A stretch of 64,000 bases of DNA. It comes from Ruminococcaceae bacterium HV4-5-B5C (lineage in GTDB: Bacteria; Bacillota; Clostridia; Oscillospirales; Acutalibacteraceae). Both the position numbers and the translations under genes were made by a program. Position 1 is the first letter of the stretch; the number at the start of each line of letters is the position of its first letter. Shown here one piece after another: positions 1-8,066 of this stretch. The stretch spans positions 1 through 64,000 of the forward strand of contig FXYJ02000002.1 in the NCBI GenBank assembly GCA_900184925.1. Direction: 5' to 3'. The notes under the pieces were generated by a model that worked only from the letters and a program-made list of their open reading frames with translations, was not told the DNA's origin and searched no databases.

Positions 1-54
1 GTAAGCACGGTAACGTGTTCAGCTTGGCAGTACTAATAGGCCGAGAGCTTGACC
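1..54 (+). rRNA. 23S ribosomal RNA, 3' end (partial)
   Basis: The first 54 bases match the conserved end of bacterial 23S rRNA: the TACTAATAGGCCGAG stretch followed by GCTTGACC. The rest of the gene lies upstream of the window. No 5S gene follows; a terminator hairpin appears about 75 bases downstream. Confidence 0.93.
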
Positions 55-124
55 ATATTCGGTCGGGCGCTCAAAAAAATTCCCGCTTTCTGCTTCTTAC
101 CTTTATTCAGTTTTCAGAGTATAG

Positions 125-167
125 GAAAAAGGCAATTCAATCATACGATTGGATTGCCTTTTTTGCG
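125..167 (+). terminator. Rho-independent terminator after the 23S rRNA
   Basis: A 12-bp stem (GGCAATTCAATC paired with GATTGGATTGCC, one G-U pair) with loop ATAC is followed by a run of six T. It would end the rRNA transcript without a 5S gene. Confidence 0.9.
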
Positions 168-257
168 TGTCAAAGCACCGGATTTCATTCCCAACTGGCT
201 GTTTTCATTTCAAAGGATGCCATTCAATCGAATAACTTCCCTTATGGTCTTTGGCCG

Positions 258-303
258 ATAAGTGTAAATACAGGGTTGTATCTGTATTTACACTTATTTT
301 TTG
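258..303 (+). terminator. Perfect 16-bp hairpin with T-tract, parent transcript unclear
   Basis: ATAAGTGTAAATACAG (258-273) is perfectly complementary to 282-297, with an 8-base loop, and is followed by T-rich sequence on the plus strand. No plus-strand gene precedes it apart from the rRNA transcript, already ended at about 164. It could be a second rRNA terminator or end a short unrecognised transcript from 165-257. On the minus strand there is no T-run, so it is a poor terminator for the convergent gene ending at 343. Confidence 0.55.
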
Positions 304-342
304 CTCCGATCCAGGCGAGACAGGACCCTTTCGCCGGAGCGG

Positions 343-951
343 TCACCGGTCAGTGTGAAGCGGCACAGCAGATGCAATCAGGATCTTCTTCTGGTACGGC
401 AATACCGGTATCAGTGTAAGAATGCCTAAGACGCCCAGAATGATCACTGTGGCTGTTATTGATTCCGACCGATAGCGCACGGCGGCCAGCACCAGAAACA
501 GGAGAGATACCGACAGCCACGCATTCCTGAGAACCGAAAGATATTCCGCCCTGTCTTCGTTTGTACTGTGAAGCTCAAATGGTTTTCCGTCTTTCTTTTT
601 GCCGATAATCAGCAGCTCCCGGTTAAAGGTTCCCGGGTTGGTTGAAAACTGCCCCGTCCCCTTGCCGAAAGGCCGCCAGCGGATTTTGCCGGCTGACCAG
701 TTGAGATTACTGTTTTTATACAGCACATCATACCCCATGTCTTTCAGAAAAGTGAGGTATTCTTTTGATTCTGGCAGAGACATCTGCGCGATAAAGTCGA
801 TCCGGTATTCGTATTCATCCGGCTTGCATGGTTCGAAATCGTAGGTGAGACGGGTGATTTTGATCAGATGCCAGCCGCTTTGCGCCATTTTGTTCAGCCA
901 ATTTTCCTGAGCAGTCAAAAGATTTAAGAAAAAACGGTAGTATCTTTTCAT
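343..951 (-). CDS. DUF2812 domain membrane protein
   Basis: This 202-residue protein has a soluble N-terminal half matching the DUF2812 pattern: an aromatic-rich start, NWLNKMAQSGWHL near residues 17-29, then a YEYRIDF motif. Two hydrophobic segments follow in the C-terminal third (about 143-160 and 165-185). Its start codon overlaps the end of the PadR regulator by four bases, so the two are translationally coupled. DUF2812 proteins commonly sit beside PadR regulators, probably as the regulated membrane target. The molecular function is unknown. Base composition looks more AT-rich than the housekeeping genes of this window, suggesting accessory origin. Confidence 0.82.
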   Translation of the reverse strand: MKRYYRFFLNLLTAQENWLNKMAQSGWHLIKITRLTYDFEPCKPDEYEYRIDFIAQMSLPESKEYLTFLKDMGYDVLYKNSNLNWSAGKIRWRPFGKGTGQFSTNPGTFNRELLIIGKKKDGKPFELHSTNEDRAEYLSVLRNAWLSVSLLFLVLAAVRYRSESITATVIILGVLGILTLIPVLPYQKKILIASAVPLHTDR

Positions 952-1274
952 AGTTGATCTCCTCCCATACGGGTTTCAGCAAGATTGATTACCTGCTTCA
1001 GGCGCTGCAGTTCGGTTTCAGCCGCCAGTTTCCCAACGTTCGTAATGGCATATTCTTTTTTACGGCCGCTTTCCGTGCCGAACGGTTCAATCCAGCCCTT
1101 TTTGAGCAGTGCGTTCAGTGCGCCGTACAAGGTTCCGGCCCCCAATAAGAGTCGCCCTTCCGTTTTTTCTTCGATATACTGCATAACCGCATAGCCATGC
1201 TTTGGCCGATACAGGGCGAGCAGGATAAGGAATGTGACTTCCGTCAAAGCCCCGCCTTTTACATCATCGCGCAT
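948..1274 (-). CDS. PadR family transcriptional regulator
   Basis: This 108-residue protein has the PadR winged-helix arrangement: LILLALYRPKHGYAVMQYIEE for helices 1-2, then LLLGAGTLYGALNALLKKGWI for the recognition helix, and GRKKEYAITNVGK for the wing. PadR proteins repress small operons in response to ligands such as drugs or phenolics. It leads a two-gene operon with the overlapping DUF2812 gene. A 21-base palindrome with CTATTAC arms at 1301-1321, just upstream of the start, is a likely self-operator. The ribosome binding site is weak. Confidence 0.88.
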   Translation of the reverse strand: MRDDVKGGALTEVTFLILLALYRPKHGYAVMQYIEEKTEGRLLLGAGTLYGALNALLKKGWIEPFGTESGRKKEYAITNVGKLAAETELQRLKQVINLAETRMGGDQL

Positions 1275-1300
1275 TCAAACACCGATTTCATAAAAAATAG

Positions 1301-1321
1301 CTATTACAGTAACCGTAATAG
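1301..1321. promoter_or_regulatory. Candidate PadR operator palindrome
   Basis: CTATTAC-N7-GTAATAG is a perfect 7-7-7 inverted repeat 27-47 bases upstream of the padR-like start. PadR regulators usually bind such dyads in their own promoter. The binding partner is inferred from position only. Confidence 0.5.
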
Positions 1322-1394
1322 TTATATCATAATCCTTTTATTTGTGCAAGGGAAAGTTCTCAGGGATGCGATGCAGACAAGCATCAGCCAGGCA

Positions 1395-2174
1395 TTAGCC
1401 AGGCATTAGCAGTACGCCTATATAATCGCTGAACGTGTGGCCGAGTACAGTTGTTTCAAAGCCAAACTTTTCATAAAAAACGCCAAAAACAAGACCGGCA
1501 AAAAAAACGCTGAAGAACTGTGACAGTGGAAACTGCCAGTAGACCTGATACATGGCATTAAAGGGTGTCAGATGATACAGTGCGAAGCAGAGGGCGGACA
1601 AAACAATTGCCGCCCATGAGCGCTTAAAAATGCAACGGAAAAGAGACTGAAAAAACAGGCGGAACATACTTTCTTCCGCAACTCCCGCACCGGCCAGCAA
1701 AAGCGGAAATGCAAGAAAATTGTTTGCGGCGGGAAGGCTTGAGGCTGCCTGACTTCGCAGATCGGGCTCATGAAACAAACGAAAAAACATGGGTGATATT
1801 GCGCCAATCATAAAAAGTGCTGCTACGAGAAGGGCAGAGAACAGCAATACCGAACCCAGTTTTCTTAATCTTCCGCTTTTCCGTTCAAAACATGCCACGG
1901 CAGGAAGCGGTTCATAACCGGGGCAGCTTTTCGCAAAGGTTAAACCGAGCGCGGCAAGGCAGAAAATCAACACAGTACCCGGTAAGCTGGGCAGGATGGA
2001 ATCCAAACGGAGAGTTCCGATTGCCTGCCCCAAAAAGTACAGCAGACTGATGACAAGAGCTGGAAGCAGGTTTTTCTTCAGAAGTCTTTGAAAAGGTGCA
2101 AACCTGCTGCTTCTTTCTCCGAAAAGAAGAAGCAGCAGGAATAAAAGAATTGCAATGCAGCAAAAAATCATCAT
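1395..2174 (-). CDS. CPBP family intramembrane metalloprotease
   Basis: The 259-residue protein is almost entirely hydrophobic with about seven or eight membrane segments. It has the CPBP/Abi motifs in order: EESMFR (EExxxR) near residue 165, a FALYH motif near 195, and a final HTFSDY motif near the C-terminus. Members are membrane proteases related to Rce1; bacterial roles include processing of peptides and immunity to self-made bacteriocins. No bacteriocin gene is visible nearby. It stands alone between the chemoreceptor gene and the PadR operon. Substrate unknown. Confidence 0.85.
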   Translation of the reverse strand: MMIFCCIAILLFLLLLLFGERSSRFAPFQRLLKKNLLPALVISLLYFLGQAIGTLRLDSILPSLPGTVLIFCLAALGLTFAKSCPGYEPLPAVACFERKSGRLRKLGSVLLFSALLVAALFMIGAISPMFFRLFHEPDLRSQAASSLPAANNFLAFPLLLAGAGVAEESMFRLFFQSLFRCIFKRSWAAIVLSALCFALYHLTPFNAMYQVYWQFPLSQFFSVFFAGLVFGVFYEKFGFETTVLGHTFSDYIGVLLMPG

Positions 2175-2246
2175 ATGATACCAACCTCCGAGAATAATCG
2201 TAGCATGAAACCTGTGGAAAGAAAAGGCTTCATCCGGAGAAAATTC

Positions 2247-4223
2247 TCAGCAGAGGCGGAACTTGCCTACTTCACCGCGCAGGAGGTCTGCCTGCCCAGA
2301 GAGCTCTTCGCTTGCGGCGGCGCTTTCTTCTGCGGTGGCTGAATTTGTCTGAACAACGGTGGAGACATGGCTGATCCCGGCTTTGATCTGCGCGATGGCA
2401 GAAGCCTCGGCTTCGGCCGCACGGTCAATTTCATTCACGTCGGAAGTGACGGACTGGAGCTTCTCGAAAATATCCTGTGAGCTCTTCGCCGCCTGATCGG
2501 TCAGCACAAAGCCGTTATGCACTTTCGCAAGCGTGTCCTGAATCAGTGCGGCGGTCTCTTTGGAAGCTTCCGCCGATTTGGCGGCGAGGTTGCGCACTTC
2601 ATCCGCCACAACCGCAAAGCCTTTTCCGGCTTCCCCGGCGCGTGCGGCTTCCACTGCCGCGTTCAGTGCGAGAATGTTCGTCTGGAACGCGATATCGTCA
2701 ATAGACTGGATGATTTGTTCGATCCTGTCCGAAGAGTCGCGGATTCCGTTCATTGCGGCGACGAGCTTTTCCATCTGGGAGTTCATGCCGCCGACATGGT
2801 CGACGGCGGAGGTAATGGACCCGGTTACGCTTTCGATCCGCTTCGACGTTTCCTCAACTCTGGCGGAAACGTCCAGAATGGAGGCGGAAAGCTCCTCGAT
2901 GGAACCGGCCTGCTCGGTCGTACCCTGTGCAAGCGCCTGAGATCCTGCGGAAACCTGACGGGCGCTTCCGTTTACCTGCTGCGCGGAGCGACCAATGCTC
3001 GACAGAGTCTCGTTGAGAGATTGGCTGATGGTCTCGAGAGATTCCCGGATGGGCTCGAAATCCCCGATGTATTTCAGCGTAATGTCACCGGTCATGTCCC
3101 CTGCAGACATCAGATTCAGGTGATGTGAGATATCCATGACGTAACTCCGCAGCGTGGCGGACATGGTTTCAAGCGATTCGGCCAGAATTCCGATTTCGTT
3201 GTCCGAAGAGGCATTGAGCTCCGGTTCACTCAGGTCTCCGTCTGAAAGCTTCGCGGCAACGGCAGACATCTGCTGAATCGGACGCACAATCTTCTTTTTG
3301 GAGAAGCGCGTGAAAATGAAAATGCTGACCGAGGTGATGAGGATGGCGATCAGCAGGGCACCCAGAGCAAAGGTGAGCTTCAGGCGGCCGATTTCGTCAA
3401 TGGGTTTTCCGGTGTAAAAAGCGCCGAGAGCTTTTCCGTCGGGGCCGAGAATCGGCTCACAGTGCGAGTAGTAATCCGTGCCCAGAATCTTGATTTCGCC
3501 CGTATAACTCCTGTTCTGTTTCAATACGCCGTCCGCGATGCCCGGGTCGAGTTTTGATTGGAGCATGCGCTGTCCGTTCCGGACCAGCGTGGTGTTGATG
3601 CGCACGTCGTCGTAAAAAATACTGTATTCGCAGCCGTTTCCGGCTTTCATGTTGTCCAAAAGTCTGGAGTTGTCAAGCGAATACCCGACGGAAAGATACC
3701 CGATTGGTTTGCCGAGGTTGTCCTTGATGGGCGCCGCCGCGCTCAGAATGAGGGTGCTGCCGCCTGTTTGAATGAAGCAGGCCTGCACTTTACCCTGGCG
3801 GGCGCTTTTGATATCGGGCTGGTCGGCGATGGAATCCCCCGACTTTTCAGAATCCGTCCTGCCGATGATGACACCGCTCGCGTCCGTGATGACTTCAAAA
3901 TCAAAACTCGCATTCTGCGACTGGAGGGCCGACTGTACCGCATTAATCGCGCCCGCGCGATCCTTTGACTGCACCGGGGCTTTGAGATTCAGGCTGCCCG
4001 AGATGTCTGTGGCAGCCTCGGAGACGTCACGTTTCATGGCGGCGATCTTTGTGGAAAGAACGCCGTAAGCGGTGTCTGTGTCGCTTTTCAGAATGGAGGT
4101 GGTCAGAGCGTTCATTCCGAGGTACGCCGCGCCTCCCATCAGCACGACGGCGGCCAGAATGCACACGACCGACATGGAGACGATTTCTTTTTCGATTTTC
4201 TTCTTTTTCTTCTGCTTTTCCAT
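2247..4223 (-). CDS. Methyl-accepting chemotaxis protein with extracellular Cache-type sensor
   Basis: The 658-residue receptor has a basic N-terminus, a first membrane helix (about 13-35), an extracytoplasmic sensor of about 240 residues resembling the single Cache_3 fold, a second helix (about 283-303), a HAMP domain, and a long coiled-coil signalling domain. The conserved hairpin tip is recognisable by [20 protein letters not shown]. It would sense an external ligand and control CheA. The ATG at 4223 is preferred over the upstream in-frame TTG because AAAGGGA lies six bases before it. No other chemotaxis or flagellar genes are in the window, and no clear sigma-D promoter was seen. Confidence 0.92.
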   Translation of the reverse strand: MEKQKKKKKIEKEIVSMSVVCILAAVVLMGGAAYLGMNALTTSILKSDTDTAYGVLSTKIAAMKRDVSEAATDISGSLNLKAPVQSKDRAGAINAVQSALQSQNASFDFEVITDASGVIIGRTDSEKSGDSIADQPDIKSARQGKVQACFIQTGGSTLILSAAAPIKDNLGKPIGYLSVGYSLDNSRLLDNMKAGNGCEYSIFYDDVRINTTLVRNGQRMLQSKLDPGIADGVLKQNRSYTGEIKILGTDYYSHCEPILGPDGKALGAFYTGKPIDEIGRLKLTFALGALLIAILITSVSIFIFTRFSKKKIVRPIQQMSAVAAKLSDGDLSEPELNASSDNEIGILAESLETMSATLRSYVMDISHHLNLMSAGDMTGDITLKYIGDFEPIRESLETISQSLNETLSSIGRSAQQVNGSARQVSAGSQALAQGTTEQAGSIEELSASILDVSARVEETSKRIESVTGSITSAVDHVGGMNSQMEKLVAAMNGIRDSSDRIEQIIQSIDDIAFQTNILALNAAVEAARAGEAGKGFAVVADEVRNLAAKSAEASKETAALIQDTLAKVHNGFVLTDQAAKSSQDIFEKLQSVTSDVNEIDRAAEAEASAIAQIKAGISHVSTVVQTNSATAEESAAASEELSGQADLLRGEVGKFRLC

Positions 4224-4482
4224 ATTCAATCCCTTTTCTTACATCATTTAAATTGCAGGAAGTTGAAAGAAAACAAAATTGTGAATAATTCCCCATAAAA
4301 TGACATATATACATTGAAACACAATAATCATAATAATAATCATGGAAAAGAAAAAAGCGAAAATAATTTCGTTTGTTATTACTGGTTGTTGCGCAAATAG
4401 CCAAATAAAATAAGGCAAGTTATACAGAAATTAAAAGAGGGACGGCAGTTCTGCACCGCAAAAACGACTTCCCCTGAACAGA
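4224..4482 (-). other. AT-rich intergenic region upstream of the chemoreceptor
   Basis: About 260 bases, very AT-rich by eye around 4270-4430, without a convincing ORF. It must hold the receptor promoter, but no clear sigma-A or sigma-D boxes could be assigned. Confidence 0.4.
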
Positions 4483-4514
4483 GAAAAACGCCTCCCGCCG
4501 AAACGGGAGGCGCT
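4483..4514 (-). terminator. Terminator of the GT39 glycosyltransferase gene
   Basis: A nine-bp GC-rich stem (CGCCTCCCG 4489-4497 with CGGGAGGCG 4504-4512) is followed on the minus strand by five T. Confidence 0.85.
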
Positions 4515-4551
4515 TTCTGAACTGTGAGCCGGGAATGAACCGGAAACTGTT

Positions 4552-6741
4552 TTATTTTGCGGAGGAGGAATTGAAGAGATAGAGTGTGCCGCCCGACGAA
4601 CCTCCTCCGTATTCGGAGGAACTGACTTTCGTCGCATTGCTTTCCACATAGGAGAGGATCCCCGAGGAACCGGAACCGCCCATTCCGCCCTGACCGGATG
4701 CAAGGAAATAGGTGATTTTTCCTTCTTTCACCAGCTCTTTGAACTGCGCGAGGGTCCAGATGTTGTCACTGCCGAGGAAACCGCCGTAGGCGACCGCCGG
4801 GAGACCGGTGTCCACGATGAACTGGGCGACGTCGTTGGCGCGCTGCGCGACGACGAGGTATGATCCCGCCTTGTAGTTCTTTACGAGGTAATTTTCAAGA
4901 GACTGAGTGGAACTGTCACTGGAGACGAATGCTTCCTGGTTCGCCGTCATGCCGGGCGTCTTTGTTTTGGAGGCAAGCTCCGGTCCGGCGTAAGGCATCG
5001 TCACATTTTCACAAACATACAGCGTAGCGGTCGCTGCCCAGTAGAATGAGCCGGAAAGCTGCGAAACAGCCATCAGTCCGGCCGCCGCAAGGGCCACCGC
5101 CTTTTTTGGGTGAAGAAGATAGACTGCCATTGCGATTAGAGAAGCAAGACCGAACCCGGCAATCACCGGGAACAGGGTCGTGCGCAGCGCCTGATAATAA
5201 ACCCACACGTACCATGCGGAGAATCCGCTGCCCGTCAGGGCCGCAAGAGGAAGAAGCCACTGCTTCCATCCCCTGCGCATCCGGAATGCGCGGAACATTT
5301 CGGGGAAGCCGATGCCCACCACGCCCGCAATGCCGGGCGCCAGAATGCACAGATAATACCGGTGGTAGAAGGACGCAAAACTGAAGAACACCCCGAAAAC
5401 GAGAAGCCATGACACCCAGAAGAGGAAAACGCCCTGTTTTGCCGTCAGCTTTTTCTTCTCCGGTTTGCGCAGACAGGCGAGAATGCAGAAAAGCGCAGGG
5501 AGAAGAAGCCACGAGGCCTGCCCGTACATGCTTTGCTGCCACAGGCGGGAAACGCCTGCCGTGCCGATATCGTTGCCTGCGCTTCCTCCTCCGAATCCGC
5601 CGCCCATGCCGCCGCGGGCAGCCCAGCCGTTTGTTCCGCCGCCGGGCAAAGTCATGCCGTTCTGGTTGTTACCCTGACCGTTTGTACTGCCGTTCGGCGG
5701 TGTCATGTTATTCTGGCCATTCTGGTTGTTGTTCTGACCGGTCTGGCCGTTTTGATTGTTTTGCCAGTTCTGAAAATTCCGCCGGGATCCGCCGGCCCTG
5801 CCGGTGGAATTTCCGTCGCGGCGAAAGTTCCCTCCGTCTCCGGTGAAGCCGCCGGTGCCGCCACCCATGCCGCCCATGCCGCCTCGCATGCCACCCATTC
5901 CGCCCATGCCGCCGTCGACGCGTTCCATGCCGTTATGGCCGATGATCAGGTTCCACTCCGTGTTGTTTGTGGAGCTGCCGACATAGGGCCTGCTGGATGC
6001 GGAGCCAAGGTCGACCGCGGCCACCCACGCGAACGAGACGCCCGCCATGATGACTACGCTGATAATGCCCGCAAGAACGCGCCGGGCCGGCTTTTCTTTT
6101 GCACACAGCAGATAGACAAGCACGACGGAGGGGATAATCATGTATGCTTCGAGCATCTTAATGTTGAAGCCGAGGCCGATCATTACGGCGCAGAGGAAAA
6201 GCCAGCGCCATTTTCCCGTTTCGATGGAGCGGAACAGGAACCAGGCCGCGAAGAGCAGCACAAGCACAAGCTGCATATCCATGGTGTTGTTGCGCGAAGC
6301 GACAACCACAGCGGGAGTGACCGCCATCACAAGCGCTGAGATCAGTCCCGCAGGGCGCCCGAAGCGTTTTGCCGTCAGCACATACATCATTGCGGTGGAG
6401 CCTGCGCCCGCCAGCGCCTGCGGCAGGAGCATCGCCCAGCCGTGGTAGCCGAAGACCAGCACAAACAGCGCCTGCACCCAGAGGCCGAGCGGGGGCTTGT
6501 CGACGGATACGACACCCGCGGGGTCGAAGGAGACGTAGAAAAAGTTGTGCCAGCTCTGCGTCATGCTCTTAATGGCCGCCGCATAGTAGGCGTTGCCGTA
6601 GCCGATTTTTGAAATTCCGTAAAAATTCAGCCCGAACGAAAGCAGCACGATGCCCCCGAGAGCGAAAAGGTGCCAGTAGTTCCGGAAAACGCCCCGCTTT
6701 TTTTCCGGCGGCGGCGAAAGCGTTATCAGTTTCTGATCCAT
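4552..6741 (-). CDS. GT39/PMT-like membrane glycosyltransferase (YkcB-type) with a Gly/Met/Asn-rich insert
   Basis: This 729-residue protein has 10 or more membrane helices. An early loop holds the DKPPLG motif (about 81-86) typical of ArnT/PMT-like lipid-linked sugar transferases. It resembles Bacillus YkcB, a putative transferase moving sugars from polyprenyl phosphate to an envelope acceptor. Residues 273-390 are a low-complexity insert, first GGM repeats, then Asn/Gln/Gly-rich, followed by more membrane helices and a C-terminal extracytoplasmic domain (about 580-729) that is again Gly/Ser-rich at its end. The ATG at 6741 has GGAG nine bases upstream. It appears to be a single-gene transcript. 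Sugar and acceptor are unknown. Confidence 0.85.
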   Translation of the reverse strand: MDQKLITLSPPPEKKRGVFRNYWHLFALGGIVLLSFGLNFYGISKIGYGNAYYAAAIKSMTQSWHNFFYVSFDPAGVVSVDKPPLGLWVQALFVLVFGYHGWAMLLPQALAGAGSTAMMYVLTAKRFGRPAGLISALVMAVTPAVVVASRNNTMDMQLVLVLLFAAWFLFRSIETGKWRWLFLCAVMIGLGFNIKMLEAYMIIPSVVLVYLLCAKEKPARRVLAGIISVVIMAGVSFAWVAAVDLGSASSRPYVGSSTNNTEWNLIIGHNGMERVDGGMGGMGGMRGGMGGMGGGTGGFTGDGGNFRRDGNSTGRAGGSRRNFQNWQNNQNGQTGQNNNQNGQNNMTPPNGSTNGQGNNQNGMTLPGGGTNGWAARGGMGGGFGGGSAGNDIGTAGVSRLWQQSMYGQASWLLLPALFCILACLRKPEKKKLTAKQGVFLFWVSWLLVFGVFFSFASFYHRYYLCILAPGIAGVVGIGFPEMFRAFRMRRGWKQWLLPLAALTGSGFSAWYVWVYYQALRTTLFPVIAGFGLASLIAMAVYLLHPKKAVALAAAGLMAVSQLSGSFYWAATATLYVCENVTMPYAGPELASKTKTPGMTANQEAFVSSDSSTQSLENYLVKNYKAGSYLVVAQRANDVAQFIVDTGLPAVAYGGFLGSDNIWTLAQFKELVKEGKITYFLASGQGGMGGSGSSGILSYVESNATKVSSSEYGGGSSGGTLYLFNSSSAK

Positions 6742-6934
6742 GCGGCGTCACTCCATCCAGTTAATTCAGCAGACCAAAATGAGATTGCTCTGCTATCATA
6801 CCCGGAAGTTGTGGCGGTGAATTAAAACAACTTTAAATCATTCGTAACGCTGCGCTAAGAGTTTGATGAGAAAACAGAAAACGATCGGCTGCTCCGGCAG
6901 GCGAAATTGTGCCTCACCCGGCCTTTTTGGGCAC
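6742..6934. other. Intergenic region between the GT39 gene and the 5S gene
   Basis: No ORF is supported here. A TATGAT on the minus strand near 6796-6801 could be the -10 box of the glycosyltransferase promoter, but no matching -35 box was found. The remaining sequence shows nothing recognisable. Confidence 0.3.
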
Positions 6935-6963
6935 AAAAAAACAGCCACCCTATTGGGTGACTG
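6935..6963 (-). terminator. Terminator of the 5S rRNA gene
   Basis: A nine-bp stem (6942-6950 with 6955-6963, one G-U pair) with a four-base loop is followed on the minus strand by seven T, directly after the 5S 3' end. Confidence 0.9.
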
Positions 6964-6972
6964 CTTTTATGG

Positions 6973-7089
<117 letters not shown>

Positions 7090-7114
7090 CGTTGTCGCTG
7101 TTGGCGACTTGCTT

Positions 7115-7143
7115 ATAATACCACAGCCACCGGCAAAATGCAA
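7115..7143 (-). promoter_or_regulatory. Sigma-A promoter of the 5S rRNA gene
   Basis: On the minus strand TTGCAT and TATTAT are separated by exactly 17 bases. The predicted start lies about 20 bases before the mature 5S end. Confidence 0.8.
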
Positions 7144-7275
7144 GCTTTTTTTCACACTTTTTTACGGCGGACGGGGAAAAGAGAAGGGCTGGGAGCCTTT
7201 TTCCTCCGCTTTGGGAAAAATATGCCTGATTCGGAAAAATATTGGCACCCCGTGGCGTGCTCTTCTTGTTTATGG

Positions 7276-7281
7276 TATAAT
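7276..7281 (+). promoter_or_regulatory. Likely -10 box of the ABC exporter operon
   Basis: A perfect TATAAT lies about 70 bases before the ATPase start. No good -35 box sits at the right distance. Confidence 0.4.
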
Positions 7282-7352
7282 AACACTGTTTTTCAGCGCC
7301 CGGCGCCGGATGCACCGGCGAGCGGAGATAATACACGGATGGGAGAAACAAT

Positions 7353-8066
7353 ATGCTTGAGGTTTACAATCTGACGAAACGATACGGGAAGCTGACGGCG
7401 AACGACGACCTGAACTTCCGCGTCGAAGACGGAGAAATTGCCGTGCTCTGCGGGCCGAACGGCGCCGGAAAATCAACGGCAATCAAATGCATCGCGGGTC
7501 TTCTGCGTTTTCAGGGGAATATCCTCTTCGACGCAAGGCCCAATAAAAGCCTTGAAGCCAAACGGAGTTTCGGCTATATCCCCGAGCTGCCCGCTCCGAT
7601 TGAAACGCTGACGGTGGAAGAGCACATGGAGTTTGTCGCGCGCGCCTATAAGGTTGAAAACTGGAAAGAGCGGGCCGACGAGCTGCTTGTTCGCATGGAA
7701 ATGGACGATAAACGCACAAAGCTCGGCAAAGAGCTTTCGAAGGGCATGCAGCAGAAGCTGAGCATCTGCTGTGCGCTTCTGCCGAGCCCGAAAACCGTGC
7801 TTCTCGACGAACCGCTTGTCGGCCTCGACCCGCACGCGATCAAGGAACTCAAAAGCATGCTCCTCGAGCTGCGTGATCAGGGCTGCTCCATCCTTCTGAG
7901 CACCCATATGCTCGACAGCGTGCGTGAATTCTGGGATAAAGTACTCATCATGATGGACGGCCATATTGCCGCGGTGCGCACGCGCACCGAAGTGGAGCAG
8001 AGCGGCGAAGACCTCGAGCAGCTTTTCTTCTCCATTACGGAAGGCGCGGGGAGGGAGCCTGCATGA
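7353..8066 (+). CDS. ABC transporter ATP-binding protein
   Basis: The 237-residue ATPase has Walker A GPNGAGKST (about 34-42), a Q-loop region near 75, signature LSKGMQQKL (about 128-136), Walker B VLLDEPLVGLD and the switch histidine in LLSTHML. It resembles the ABC-2 exporter type. GGGAGA lies seven bases before the ATG. The stop overlaps the start of the following membrane protein by four bases (ATGA), so the two form one exporter. The substrate is not evident; related pairs export drugs, peptides or lipids. Confidence 0.94.
   Translation: MLEVYNLTKRYGKLTANDDLNFRVEDGEIAVLCGPNGAGKSTAIKCIAGLLRFQGNILFDARPNKSLEAKRSFGYIPELPAPIETLTVEEHMEFVARAYKVENWKERADELLVRMEMDDKRTKLGKELSKGMQQKLSICCALLPSPKTVLLDEPLVGLDPHAIKELKSMLLELRDQGCSILLSTHMLDSVREFWDKVLIMMDGHIAAVRTRTEVEQSGEDLEQLFFSITEGAGREPA

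Noticed and set aside
15..419. ORF starting in the 23S rRNA and crossing two terminators
   Set aside because: It overlaps rRNA and hairpins, has low-complexity translation and no ribosome binding site.
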